DNA from: Glandiceps talaboti
Taxonomy: Eukaryota; Hemichordata; Enteropneusta; Spengelidae
DNA length: 64,000 bases
Reading direction: 5' to 3'
NCBI RefSeq assembly: GCF_964340395.1
Contig: NC_135563.1
Span: 7,421,922-7,485,921, forward strand
Each line of letters starts with the position of its first letter. Positions within the stretch are counted from its first letter, which is position 1. This document shows, one piece after another, positions 1 through 13,900 of this stretch. Below the pieces are notes generated by a model. It worked only from the letters and a program-made list of their open reading frames with translations. It was not told the DNA's origin and ran no database searches. The position numbers and the translations under genes are program-made.

Positions 1-485
1 CATCGTCACCATGATCAAGAGAACAGATTGTTGAGTTTTAGTCTAATTCCTCAGTGAATTGGTCAGCAATAATTCTAATGACTGATGATGTTGTTGAATA
101 CCTAAAAACCTGTGTATTATATTGTGTAGTTTACGTAGTCGTGGTATGTACAGACTTCACTTGTTTCATTAATCATTTGTGATGTCAGGTAATCCATTAT
201 TCATCATTTAGTGGGGGAATTGTTTCACTCTAATTGTAGTCTTGGGTATTAGGTCATTCAAAGTCTGTAGAAAATTAAATGAATTGTGTACAGTTATAAT
301 AATGATTGCCAAGTTAAATAACCAGGGTACTTACATGTAGGCCTAATAAAAAAAATTGTGTGGTTTGATTTCGCTCAATTTTAGAATAGGTGGGGTAGGT
401 TTTATTTTTTTATATATATTATTTTTTCATATAATATGCATGAGTGATTGTCTTGTATTCTACAATGATCACTTATGTGTAGTGA

Positions 486-561
486 TAGTCTAGTTCCTAA
501 ACGGTATACCGTTACAATTTACACCTCCACTCACTTAGCAACCATGTTGGCATCCAGACTA
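486..561. mobile_element. Miniature TAGTCTRG-ended transposon with 9-bp target duplication
   Basis: A 76-bp segment begins TAGTCTAGTTCC and ends CCAGACTA, so its ends are inverted (TAGTCTRG). It is flanked by the exact 9-bp direct repeat GTGTAGTGA at 477-485 and 562-570. The same ends bound longer copies at 7,703-8,075 and 58,184-58,517. A 9-bp duplication is typical of Mutator-like elements; that assignment is inference. No transposase is present. Confidence 0.7.
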
Positions 562-1330
562 GTGTAGTGATAACATAATATACCACCCCCAACCCCCACC
601 CCCACCCCCCATACATACTAGTCGTACGTGTAATATTATAAGAATGTCATGCATTTCACCATGATTTAACCAGAAATAAGAAATTCATGCTGACTTTTCC
701 GAATTTCCAATTCACCTACACTCTCTCCTTTAGCATTTTTACCTGGCCACTACATTAAAATTGATTGTTACTCAGAAAGGAAACTTTCGAAATTGAATTT
801 CAAACTACATTTCCGCATAAAATTTCACTCAACTCTGTTAATAACAGAGTTATAAAAGTGAAAGCAACAATATTAAATACACATGAAATAATTAATGTGA
901 TTTTGCCAGTTTTCGTTAATCTCAATTTAATTCATATCAGGGATCTTTGAAACACAGTGTACGTTATTATACCCGTATCTCAACGAACTATGAATCATAG
1001 CTTGTAGTCCATTAGTAGAGACGTTGGGAGGGCTAGCCCCTAGGACGTCAGTAGATTTAAGTGACTCGTTAAGAAAGTGGGTTTCACTCAAGGAGAATTA
1101 AAAGTGGGTCTTGCTCAAGGAGAATCAGCTGCCAGTATACCATAACACATAATTTATTCACTACCAAGGTACTTAAATTCTTTTGAGTTCGTATGATCTA
1201 TCAAATGCAGGAAATGAAGTCTTTCATTCCTTTACATTTGTATATAGTATACAGTATTGTACATATATATGTAGGTAGACTTGTGCCATAACATTAGAAA
1301 TAGAATCTAATTTATTGAAAAAACCCAATC

Positions 1331-1541
1331 TGATTAAAATCTGATGTGGTGAAAATGGCTAGATGGCGTTATTTATACCTCTATTTCCATTGTTTTGTGT
1401 GGTGTTATCGAGTTTGTTGTTTCGAGTGACCGTTGCCTTCCCAAGGCGGCAATCACCCGGAACAAATAAAATGACCCAACGCGATGGAAATAGAGGTACA
1501 TAAAGCCATCTATCTGCTTTCACCAAATCAGATTTTAATCA
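1331..1541. mobile_element. Foldback MITE with ~60-bp terminal inverted repeats
   Basis: The left end, starting TGATTAAAATCTGATG, is the inverted complement of the right end, CAAATCAGATTTTAATCA, and the complementarity continues for about 60 bp through CCTCTATTTCCA / TGGAAATAGAGG. A partial copy of the left half lies at about 57,795-57,900. No coding capacity. The superfamily is unknown. Confidence 0.7.
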
Positions 1542-2389
1542 AATTTTTGAAAAACTCATCAATCTGTGAAACTAGTCAAAGATTCTTGCCATTTATGTAC
1601 TTACTGCTGACATTCATGTACTGTATAACTTTTGAATATTTCATATTGGTAGTAATTATTGTGTTTTGAAGGAAATTGAATGTTCCTACTTGAGAAATTC
1701 ATCTGTTATTTAAAAAAAAATGACATAACTATTTGCTGTAATAGTGAACTGAATAATTCAGTGGTTGATTTCCTGAAAAAGTCTTTCATTGTCTGTGTTT
1801 CTTGAACCGTAAACTAAACAAGTCATTACAGGAGTGTACACAACGACGATACAATCTATCTATTGGTCTTGCTGATGACTTTGATTTACATTTCCCACAA
1901 TGCAACACTGTTGTGAGGTCATTGGCATGATGTTACATAAGGTCATCATACTTAATTAGGTTAAGCGCCAGTGATATTTATGTCTAATTGACATCAGTGT
2001 CGTCATGGATGAATTAATGATGACAGCCTGGTGTTTTAAAATATTGACTGTGTGCTTCCGAGGAGTGATAATGCAATTACACGTAGACATATTGATAATG
2101 TACATTAAATGCCAACAATTAGTGGTAATGAATTATTGTGTTCAGTGACATAGTATGTGCTTATAAAGGTCATGGAAAGTACACAGTAAAATGACTTCTG
2201 GTGGACAATTTTATTTTCATGTCAAAAGTACATGTATTCTGCCTGTGTGCCATAGAATTAAATTTGGCCAAAAATAATTTTGTTTTATATTTCTTGTGTA
2301 CATATCTCTATTGTATTAAGGCTTAGGAAAGTAAAATGTAATGCATAGATTAAATTCCTTGAGAAGATACCCTACAGTTGCTTTGTACA

Positions 2390-2413
2390 TTCACACACAC
2401 ATGCATATAATTG

Positions 2414-2456
<43 letters not shown>

Positions 2457-2472
2457 CACGCACGCACACACG

Positions 2473-2528
<56 letters not shown>

Positions 2529-2560
2529 CACACACTCACACACACACATGCCTACACATA
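2390..2560. repeat. (CA)n microsatellite
   Basis: Long run of CA dinucleotides interrupted by CGCA units. It creates His/Thr and Cys/Val open frames on both strands that are not genes. Confidence 0.95.
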
Positions 2561-2822
2561 CGTTACTATAGGTGCGAGTGAGAATAAGTCGACCTTCTTG
2601 TTATACATGTATTTTGACTCTCTAGCATGAGGTAAAACGCCATTGCAGGCAGCAAGAATTTCATATTTTTGTAGATTTTTGTACAGTAACTTATTTTTCG
2701 AAAATTATGATTAATGAGTATGTGTAAGCTTTATAGGGCAAATACTTGTAAATGTATGTTTTGGATGTTCTTTGTTTGTTTTAAAATTTAACATGTCATT
2801 TTAATTTTTTTTATGTGTTCAG

Positions 2823-2929
2823 GAAAAACACCAAGAGAACCCGTGACCTTTGGTGGAGTGGGGTACCACCAGGTGCAAGGGGTGATGTGTGGTTGTTGGC
2901 AATTGGCAATGAACTCAATATAACTCACG
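2823..2929 (+). CDS. TBC1D12/14: TBC gene exon a: start of TBC domain
   Basis: Acceptor GTTCAG and donor G|GTAAGA bound the exon. It starts with the third base of an Arg codon and ends with the first base of a Glu codon. It encodes [18 protein letters not shown] and [11 protein letters not shown], the conserved entry to the TBC domain in TBC1D12/14. Confidence 0.88.
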
Positions 2930-5900
2930 GTAAGAAATGTACTATTTTCTTCACGATAAAGTCGTAATATAAGTGACAAAATCAGGGGATTTGGATAGAT
3001 TTATGACGCAGTAGCAATGTAGTGATGATAATCTAACGAGCATTCGATTGCAGTGCTAACTTAGCTTCTCTTTAAAACAGACCATTAAACCTTTAACTTT
3101 CCGTATATCTGGTTAGGCCTTAAAAACAGACTATTAAAACTGACTTGTATATCTGCTCATATGACATTACCTATCTTGCCCTATCTGGTCGGCATAGCAA
3201 CTACACTATCACAGGGATGTGATACTTTGTTGTTGTGATGTTATAGCAGTAGATAGACACTAGTTCTATGGCATATATGTGTCAGGGAGTCGTGATTGCT
3301 GAATGGTTAGAGTTACTGGCTCGGAAGCTGCAAGTTCTGTCCTCAAACCTCATTACTGCTAGTCTAAATGCCATCATCTCTAACCCTAATGAAAAGATAA
3401 ATCCTGAGATTTAATAAAGGACGGCTCTAGACTACGCTGCTGCCATTTGCTTCTGAATCATGTGAATGGCTAAAGTCCTTGGGCAAGATTTGAACCACGA
3501 TCGTGCTTCAGTTAAGCCAGCTGTATAGTTGATAATCTGGTAGGCTAGAGGTTGCAGTGTAAATGCTTTTTCATCCCATGATGTGCTTACAGAGGCTACT
3601 ACAGATTGTATGCTTCACAGAGAGTCAAGAAAATATAAAGGGGAAGGGTTATTGTGCCATTATAGGTCCATGCTAAGAGTAATACTTATAAAGCACTTGT
3701 ATAGAATTAGAAAAAGGGCCATATAAAAATAGCAATATATACAGCAGATAGAATGTAACTCTATGACATGTCATAAGAAGGAGAATCCTTGAAATGTGCC
3801 ATATATCCTAAAAGTTCATAGGTCCCTGAACAACATGAAAAGCAATAAAATACTTGTGAAATACACATTATAAAAGAAAAAGTCAGTGAAAAAAAGGTCA
3901 CTGGTGATAAAAAAAATGCTATGTGAGAAAAATTCCAATGCTATAAACAACAGAGTGCTAGTCATACAGTTTACATGCGATGACTGCTATCATCTCCACT
4001 CATGTATAGGGGAAGTCGTTATTCTAGTAAAAAAATTGGTGCTACCCCCAACTGCATTCATACAATTTATAACCATGATGACGTTATTGATTATTGCGTC
4101 CCCACATGATTTTAGTTTCAGACTGGAGAGGTTGAGTTTGGTTAATGAGCAATTGTCTAAAGGAGCTAACTAATTGCAACTGCCTGTCAATTTGTGATGG
4201 ATAACTATTGACATGCGCTGTTTACCCTTCGTCTGGGGGGGGGGGGGGGGGGGGGTAACACAGATTTCTGTGCTAGAATTATGACTTTCCCTATACGTGA
4301 GTGGAGATGATCATAGTAATCGTAATGCATCATATAGGAATAGACTACCATGATTGGGATATTGTGGTTCAATCAATGACTAATAATGAAGAAGTAACTT
4401 TATAGGTAAAATACAACAATTTACTTGACTCAAGATTAGTATGGTTAAAATAGCAACAAGTGAAACAACAACATGTTGTGAAACATACAATGGAGTGACA
4501 TGGTTCTGTGGTGACAGTAACTCTATCATACCAGAGTAAACAGGGACTATTGTGGTCTTTCCACAGTCATGTTACAGAAGAACTTTGCCACCAAGCTAAT
4601 GTCAGAAGTGTACACTTACACACTTTATGAGTTGACACTGTACATTACTGCTCTTATCCAAACATTGGGTTATCAGCCAAAGATCTGGTTTCCTTGACAA
4701 ACCTCTTTCTGACAACATTGTGTACATTTCTCCAAGTCAGTTTCAAAGTCATTAACATCTGAAAATGAGGTCTAAGTAAACAAGTGTAAATCACATGTAT
4801 TATTAGGTCATGGCAAATTCAAACTAAACATAAAAACAACAATGTTTACTTAGAGACCCTACAGTCTATGGTTTACTCTGGTTATAAGTAGGGTTCCTCT
4901 TTTGAAGTGTGTAAAAATTAGAAGACCCCCTCCTCCTCCAGTGTAAGTGTCACCAGGATGTGATCTTACTTCAAAACATTTGTGTAGAATGCCTCTGTTG
5001 TAGCAGGAACATAATCAGTCTGTGATCTCATGTCAAAACACTTTATAACTTATATATTATAATTAGAATGCCCCATTTTCATGCTATTGCAGCAGCAACA
5101 TAAACAGTCTGTGATCTGTCAGAACATAATTTCTTGAAACATGTCAGAACATTTGATATAGAATTATGCCCCAACTGTGATTCTAAACTCATAATAGCAT
5201 TATAAATAGGATTTTATGATTGCCTGTCAACCGACCCCCCAGAATGATAAATAGGTTGATGTCTGTGGAAGTGATAGCATAAAGTAATAGAATGATGTAA
5301 ATCAAAATATTTTATATGAAAATAAATATAGAGATAAAAGAATCATTATCAACAGACAAAGATGAGTTTACTTGGTTCATTTAAAACAAATGCCTTGATT
5401 TACAAAAATATTGCAATTATTGTAACTACCTTGTGAAATTTGAGTCTGATATACTGGTATGAAATATTATCTTTCTGATAGATAATCTTGATTTATTTAA
5501 GTATTCATATATATGTCAAAATATAGACAGTTATAGAAGTCAATCTTAAGCAATGGTTGATTTTAATATTGATATGGTCGCTTTGATAATGTTATGATCT
5601 CCACATATTTACATTGTGTCATGTGTTTAGTGCCACGATGTACATGTCGATACATGTATGTGTCATGTGTCGAGTACCGGGATGTACAAATGTAGATGTG
5701 TGTCATATAGCTGGTGCCATTGGATTATCATGCAATGGAATGCATAAATCATAATTGGTGACTCATAATACAGCTGACCCATGCTGTGTTTGGTATACTC
5801 AAACCATATGCAGTACTTTCAAGTTTCGCTATGATCTTCAAATTCCAACCTATACATGTAATATATCATATTCAAGCCAAGTTATTGTCTTTGAACAGAA

Positions 5901-8900
5901 AATATGGATAATATACCCTGGTCGTAGTATGTCGCGACAGCCCATGTGCACCTCACTGGTCAAAATGTTCCAAATTGCCATTATTCTCCCCAATTTTTCA
6001 TAAATTATGCTTGAAGAGGTATAAATAATATTATTCCACAATATTTTACTTTATTCAGCTGGAAACTACTCGTGATGTAAAGGTTATCACTACAAGTCAC
6101 CAGACTCATAGTGACAAGGCCCCTTAGGTCACAAGTACAATGTAGTTTCCTTGGCTGAATAAAGAAAACATTGGGGAATAATATCTAATCATATTAATTT
6201 TCTCCTTGAAAGTTTGTGTTGTAAAATAAAATTCAAAAGTGTATGTACATGTAAGATACAGCACATTGCAGTTTACTGTTCATTGGCCTTGTTTTATACA
6301 ATCACCAAGAAACCAAGGAGAAACTTGACATGTTACACTTTGAGTTCATAAGATTGAATGAGTGCAGTTTCTTTTTACAGTTTGTCTGAATGAAATGAAC
6401 TAAAATGCCACCTTGCAGACATGAATACTGGCTCCTGCATGCTGTGTCTAGTCACAGTACATTTAAATGGTTGATTTCATTCACACAAAATGATGCAAGA
6501 AATTTGCAGCCTGGCTATCTGAAAGTGAAGCATGTGCAGTTTCTTATCGATTTCTGGATAGTTGTATCAAATAGTACCAGTGAACAGTAGCCTGCAATGT
6601 GCTGTAAGACATAGATAGAAAGACCCATGTTAGTTTTGTATAGAAAATGAGTTCATTTTACTGCAATTAGTACAATGGCAAGACTGTTTCTATATTTAGA
6701 AATGACCCACCATGGAACAACAGATATTTGAGACAAAATTGTGCCAGCAGGCGATGATGACTGATGACTGAATCAGCATAGTTTAGATGTTTTATAAATT
6801 TCAACATATTTTGGATGTTTCATGAATTTCCTTAATACTGATTTGTTTAATAGATTGTATGTGGACTGAAAGCTATTTGAAGTGATAAGTACAAATATAG
6901 TACAGATGATGCATACAACTTACAAGATTTCTTTATAGAGATTAAATGTCTGGGTCATGCTGTCATACATCTTACCGGGGGGTATTTTCATGTTCTGCAA
7001 GGCTATGCAACTATATTAGTTACAGATGTATTGATATTTTGAATGTACCCACTGTAGGTGTCACCACACCAAAGTCAGTGACTGTTACAGTTTTTAGGGA
7101 GTCAGTTTGTGATACTTACATGTTAACTTGCAGTGTGCCCTCTACTGATAACCAAATTTTGTTGTTGTGAGTCAAAATGAGAAAAACTGAGATTTCTTGT
7201 GAGTCACCACATAGTAAGAGATAGGGGACAGTAAATTTTGATGCGTCACTAGAAATTGTGTGCATCAGGGGAGTATCAAATTGGCTCAGAGGGCACACTG
7301 GAGACAGTGATGAGAGAGTGTGTGTGTGTTGGGGGGGGGGGGAGGGGGGTAATCTAGATGCTACCTGTGGTATGAAATAATCTCTTTAACACTGTCTAGC
7401 TAAATGAGAGATCATTAACTAGTTATTTATGTAAATGGGTAAGCCATAACTGTTAGAATGATGTCATTCATGTATAAGTGGCATCCTGAGCTGACAAAAT
7501 ATATGTTGATACCATACCTTTTGACATTATGTACTGTAACTGTAACCCAATAATTTATCTATTTATCCATTTGTTTATTTGTTGACACTAGTGCATCCAT
7601 ACATATAAATGGGTTTGCATGCATTGCAGTTAAATTATTACATACACAGCAACTGCATAAACACAGTTTAGCAGTGTGAATGAAAACAAATGAGTTATGA
7701 TCTTGTCCAGTTCCTATACATTATCGTTACGATTTATACCTTCACTCACAGTCTAATCAAAGTCGTTGCTCAAGAAGTCCTGAGATGCAATTTAAAATTC
7801 ATCCACAGCCACCCACACAGTCATTAACATCATGTCTTTGTTAATCATTCACAAAATTCTAACAGATAACACAGGCCCTCATAAAGTTAGTGTTTATTGG
7901 GGCAGTTATGTAATGTCCAAATATGGTATATTTGTCAGCTCAGGATGCTACTTATACACTGTTTACGTCACTGTAACAGCTGGGGTTCACTGATTGGATG
8001 AACAACTTTCTGTGCTGATCGAGTAACTTTGACCAGACGTGGTTTAGTTAGAAAGCACAGTTGGCATCCAAACTAGTTATGATCATGCATGGACCATTAT
8101 TTGTTCTGTTTCAGTTTCACTTTATCTTATAGGTTTGTTGAGTTTTTGTAAATACATTCCGTAATGTTCACCTGTCATGTTTGTCTTACAGAATTATTTG
8201 AGATCTTTAAAGCTCGCGCTAAAAGTCTTATAAAGGCACTGAGTGGCAGTGATTCTGAGAGTGAAGAAGGTAAGTAGATTGTGAAGAGACAAGATGATTG
8301 CTGTAGTCACTCAAATTAGATTTAAACTAACAGCTGGTGTGTAGAAATGAACAAGCCGGGTAGAGAGGTATCAGTAGCAAGACAAGATAATTGCAGTAAT
8401 CATCGTTATCTAGTCTAAACTAAACAGCAGGTGTATAGTATGAGTACAGGATAGGTAGCTAGGTTTTAGCAGAGAGACAAAATCAGTGCTTTCATCACTA
8501 GAATGGGCCCCAAACTAATACATGTAATTAGTATGTTGCAAATGAACACACAGTGGGTGGGTAGATAGGTATCAGTAGTGGAGACAGGTAGGGGGTTCTC
8601 ACTTAGCCAGTTGAGTCCACTCAGTGTCAACTCTAGTCTTACCTAACATAACAAAAAACAAATATGAACAGTTAATGTGACTTTGAGTTGGGTTAAACTT
8701 AGGTCAGGTACAATCGGGGGTTTAGAGTCGACTTATCCTTTGTGTCTGACACAAAATTCCATTTGATTACGTAAGTATATTTAGTTTCCTAGATAAGGAG
8801 GGTGCCAGGGTTAAAGTTCGGGGTTGCTGCTAAATGATTGGAACAAATGAAGGCTATGCTAATATTGGATGACTTTGGTATGACGTGATCTGTGTCAGGT

Positions 8901-10833
8901 ACAAAAATTCAGTGTGAATGGAGTCCAAAATCTAGCTTATTAGTTTTACTCCCTTTTTTTTATGTGAAACTCATATTTGTAGTCTGAACATAGTAAAGGT
9001 CATTGCTGGTAATACTATGATTTGGTCTAAACTTAACTACTATATAGCTGTAACTTTGTAAGATGTGTAGTTAACTGTAGGTACCAACAGCGAGACAAAA
9101 TAATTGCGCTTTAATATCACTTTAATTTGAACCAACATTATGTAGTATGTGAATGAGATAGGTAGATAGCCTAAAACTGGTATCAGGGGCAGGACAAGTG
9201 AGTTACTGAAATCATGATAATTTTAGTCTGATAATGATTTGTGTATATAAAGTGTAGCAGGCAGGGAGACTCAGAATCAGTAAGTTAAAGGGCTGTAATG
9301 ACCTGTATTTGTATTGAATTTGTGTTATCGAAATAGAATTTTACCACCTAGGCATGCCATAAAGATAAAGATCATTTGATTTCTCGGTCGACACCATGAC
9401 TTCCGCTCCACATGTGACATATGCATTACTATAGGCACACATGAGAATATATCGACCTTGTATATCTTGTATTCCTATTATATCTTCTAGTGTAAGGTAA
9501 AATGCTTTACAAGTACTGCGTAAAGTTTTCAATTGCTGTATCAAGTTGTCAAATGCAGTGATTTGTCAGAGTTTGCTGGTCAGAATGAAAGATGGATCAA
9601 ATGGTATCTCAGAGTAACTGTTATGTGTGTATAGGAATAGGATAGTACAGGTTTATTTCATGTATAAGTTTTGTTGCTTTGTCTAAATTCTGATAATGTA
9701 AACATGAACCCTGTTTGTGTTTTATCTGATTTGACATTAAAGGTGCACTAGCTGTAACTGGAACTTTTTAAAAAAAATTATTTTAAACAGTTTTATTCGA
9801 TGTAATGACTTAATACTCATGGTAGTATACACCCTGAACACTATTGAATCATCTGTGGGTAAACATATTTATGCATACAATAAATCTAAAAAAAAAAAAT
9901 TGAAAAATAATATCCCAGTTACAGCAAGTGCTGGTTTAACATTATATGTAGTATGCAAGTAGAGTTGCAATGTGATTTTAACATTATGCATGTAAACATC
10001 AAATTGAATTTAAATGGTGTGATTTTCAAAGTCCAATGATTTAAACTGATTTGATTTGATTTGATTTGATTTGATTTCCCACAGTACATGCAGCCAGCAA
10101 AGAGAGTAGTATAGAGGTGATAAAACTAGACGTCAACAGAACATTTCCACAGTTGTGTATATTTCAAAAGGTAAGACATCATGTATTATACCATGCACGA
10201 GTCAAATTCAACAAAATGTATGAAATATATACTCTGGTCATTCTACGTCACGACAACGTGCGTCTATGTCACGACAACGCGTGTCTACATCACTGGTTCT
10301 GCTGTGTTCGAAATATGAGTCAGACCACTCAAAAGTTGCCATTACTTTCCCCGATATTTCTTTGATATTACTTGCAATGGTATAATTATTTTATTCTCCA
10401 ATATTTTTCTTCATTCAACCAGAAAATACCTGACCTAAGGGTTGTCACTACTTGTCTAGCAACTCGTAGTGACAAGGGCCCCTTAGGTCACTCGTGTTTT
10501 CCTTGGCGGAATGAAGAAATATATTGGGGAATAATATCTAATTATAAGTCAGCTGATACCTGATCATGGAGATATCTGATACATCACAGAAACATAGAAA
10601 TGAATATATAACTAATTAACTGTACATAAAAATGTAATATAAGTACAATTTTCTGTCCTTCTATCCCATGATCATTTGTCAGATTTGATTTTCCAGTGAT
10701 TAATGACTCAACTATTAGAGAAGGGGGAATATTCTACATGAATAAAATGATTATTGAAGACGCCAAAGCTGTAACTGAAAATTGTTTTATTCGCAGTAGT
10801 ATTTTTAGTATGTCCCCATTAAAAGTTCACCCC

Positions 10834-10902
<69 letters not shown>

Positions 10903-13900
10903 GCACGCACACACACACACACACAAACAAACATACACACACATTAATATACATACGCACACACATATTTACAGTATAATTTTGAGTTATTGAATTATTT
11001 TTAAAGTGACCCCACACACACCACACACATAATGTACATATACCCTCAGTTTAGTTCAAACAAAAAACATTATTGTCTGCATATAGTTAGATTATTAGAG
11101 TAGAACTGTTCTACAATTTCATTATCTTATAAAATGTACAGGTTTGTATTTATGTATAATGAGACAGAAACAGGTTGATATTCCCTTCGCCCAAGAAATG
11201 TACAAACAGAAATAATACGTCTGGTAATTTCACTGGACAGAAAACATCCAGCTTTGGTGTCATTGAACTGAGTGAAGTGTAACCTGTTTATTTGATGAGT
11301 CACAGAAATAAAGCCAGTAAGTATAACATAGACATGGACAGAATACTAATAGATAGTTTTGTTGTTTTCAGGGTGGACCGTATCATGATATCTTGGGAAG
11401 TATACTTGGGGCATATGCTTGCTACAGACCAGATGTTGGATATGTAAGTATTACATGATTCACACATTCACTTTGATGAATACGTTCATTTGGTTTCACC
11501 CAGGTTTGTGTTAAAAATTCATCACATTAGAACTTGGTTGATATATCAAATTAGATACCTGGGCATCAGGGCTTTCTGTACTTTACCTTTGTTGTACTGA
11601 GTAGGTCTAGTGAATAAAATAAAAAGAACAAAATAATGGAAGGTAAACTCAGTGAATGCAATATTAGAGGCTCCCTCTGACAAAATGGCTAACTTAAGGT
11701 CAGGACTAGAAGCCAGGACGTCATGGGTTCAAATTCCACTTTTAATCGTAGAGATAGGATTTTCCCTAGACCAACCCAACACCTGGATTTTCTGTGACCG
11801 ACACAAACCCAGGGTGAGTGTTCTACAGGGTCAGTGGGTAGGCTTTATCACTCAGCCCTGTGTCACTCACAAGAAAAGTGTAAAGTTGGGGGTACGTCGA
11901 CAGTAATGACTCTAGCAGTTAGGAACAAGACATGCGCATAGCACCAGCAGGTGCTATGCGTTGCTGGGCCTGGGTGACTTTGGGATACATGTAGAGTGTA
12001 GAGTTACGGGAAAAGTCTTGTCCGTTCCACGACATGCTAGCATGCAAATCTGTAGAATAGTGTGTTTATGTGTCTCTGTTTGTATTCATCTGTGTAAAAA
12101 AATTGTTGGCAGAAATTCCAAGCACAAATAATTTACATTGGATGTAAAAATGATGTCTCCAGTGTAAAATTCAAATTCAAAAAAATAAACTAAATGTGGA
12201 AAGTAAAGAAATATAATTTAGACTAATTTATAATGGTATGACCTAGTTTTGCCTGCCTTACATGTGTTTATACAGTTGATATCTGTTTAGTTGTGTTTGG
12301 TCCATGGACTATGGTCTGTACAAATTCAAATCAGACAATGTGATGGTAATGTGTGATGTTGTAGATCAGATACCACAAATGATTACGTGAATCATTGACC
12401 GTTTTCAGTGATAGTGGTCATCACATGATTGCTAGGATGAGATGAGATGAGATGAGTTGTGTAAGGTTTTGCTTAGAGCCAGCTGAAATAACTCAATAAC
12501 CTCTAATACCTAGTGTACTGACAGCAGATGTGGCTGTAACATCAAATATACTGTGTAATCCCCGCAAAGCAAAACAAAGAATATATGAAAAAATGATTTC
12601 TTTTTGAAAAAAGTATAATCAGAAATCAGACTTGAATTTCAGAGATTTTAAATCATCCAAAAAATTAAAATTAAGCAAAGAAATTTTATGGAGCGTGGCA
12701 ATTAGTTGACAAAGGTAAAATTTTTAAGATAAAATAGAAAAAAACTTCTGCCATGTTGTATTGTGTTGTATTACTAGAGACATACAAATAAAGTTCTGAT
12801 AGTAGATTTTAATTTTAAATATTATGTCGTTATTCTTAGTCATGAGCCACAAAATGTGGGTTTTGTATTAATTGCTAATATGTGATACTGATAACTTAGG
12901 TGATCATGCATGATTGGAAAATATTAGTGTGAAGTGAATTAAATTTGTTAGCTATGGTTCATTGTAGTTTTTTGTACTGATTGTCATTAGATATACTCAT
13001 TGGGTTAGTTCAGGATAAAAACTGTTAGCAATCTGTTAGCTAGACTGTGTATGGCACTGGTACTGATTTTCATTAGATATACTCATTTGGTTAGTTCAGG
13101 ATAAAAACTGTTAGCAATCTGTTAGCTAGACTGTGTATGGCACTGGTACTGATTTTCATTAGATATACTCATTTGGTGAATTCAGGATGAAAACCGTTAG
13201 TGATCCTTTAGCTAGCCTGTCCATAACACTGGATGTGTGACTATGCTAACTCTCATTGTAGACGAGGGCTATCACAGTTTCAGACCCAATGCCATGGACA
13301 GACAAGATAATGGATTGCTAACAGCTTTTATCTTGAACTCACGTAATGATACTTCAATAGAAGAATAATGACTCATGGTTATTTTAATATAAAAACAAAA
13401 AGTGAAAGTTACTGTTTGTCAGACGATTTTGATAGATGTTTTTTTCATGTTGTTGACGTCTTGAAGGGTGGTAGTACCATTCTCTATAGATTGTTGTGTA
13501 ATTTGGCATAAATCCAGACCAGAGACTTTCATTCATCATACCCTAGCATGTGAATCTGTACACAGGAAATAACGTTGACTCAGGAATGTCTTAAGTTGCA
13601 CTGAAAGCTTTTACTGACATATTTTTAGGGGATGAGCCATACAAAAAAAGTGCAACGTGATATTTGTGCATTGAAAACAGTTCTGCAATGAGACTGCTTC
13701 ACACAGTATAAGTCTGTCATTCAATACAACGATAGGGTTCATTATATCTTGCCAAGTGTGGGTTGTCCAGTCACACACCATTTTCAGTTGACATTTGGTC
13801 ATTTATATTGTCTACATGGAATTAAAAAATGTATGTTTGACAAAACTGTACTTCCTGTAAATTGTTTTGTGATTAGAAATATTACATGTATTTCTCATAT

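Larger units (their letters stand above)
1..2822. other. Upstream intron or flank of the TBC gene
   Basis: No coding exon is recognised here. The sequence ends in a pyrimidine-rich acceptor (TTTTTTTTATGTGTTCAG) that opens the first visible TBC exon with one base of a split codon, so at least one coding exon lies before it and the stretch is most simply intron. It carries a small TAGTCT-ended transposon, a foldback MITE and a CA repeat, listed separately. Confidence 0.6.
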
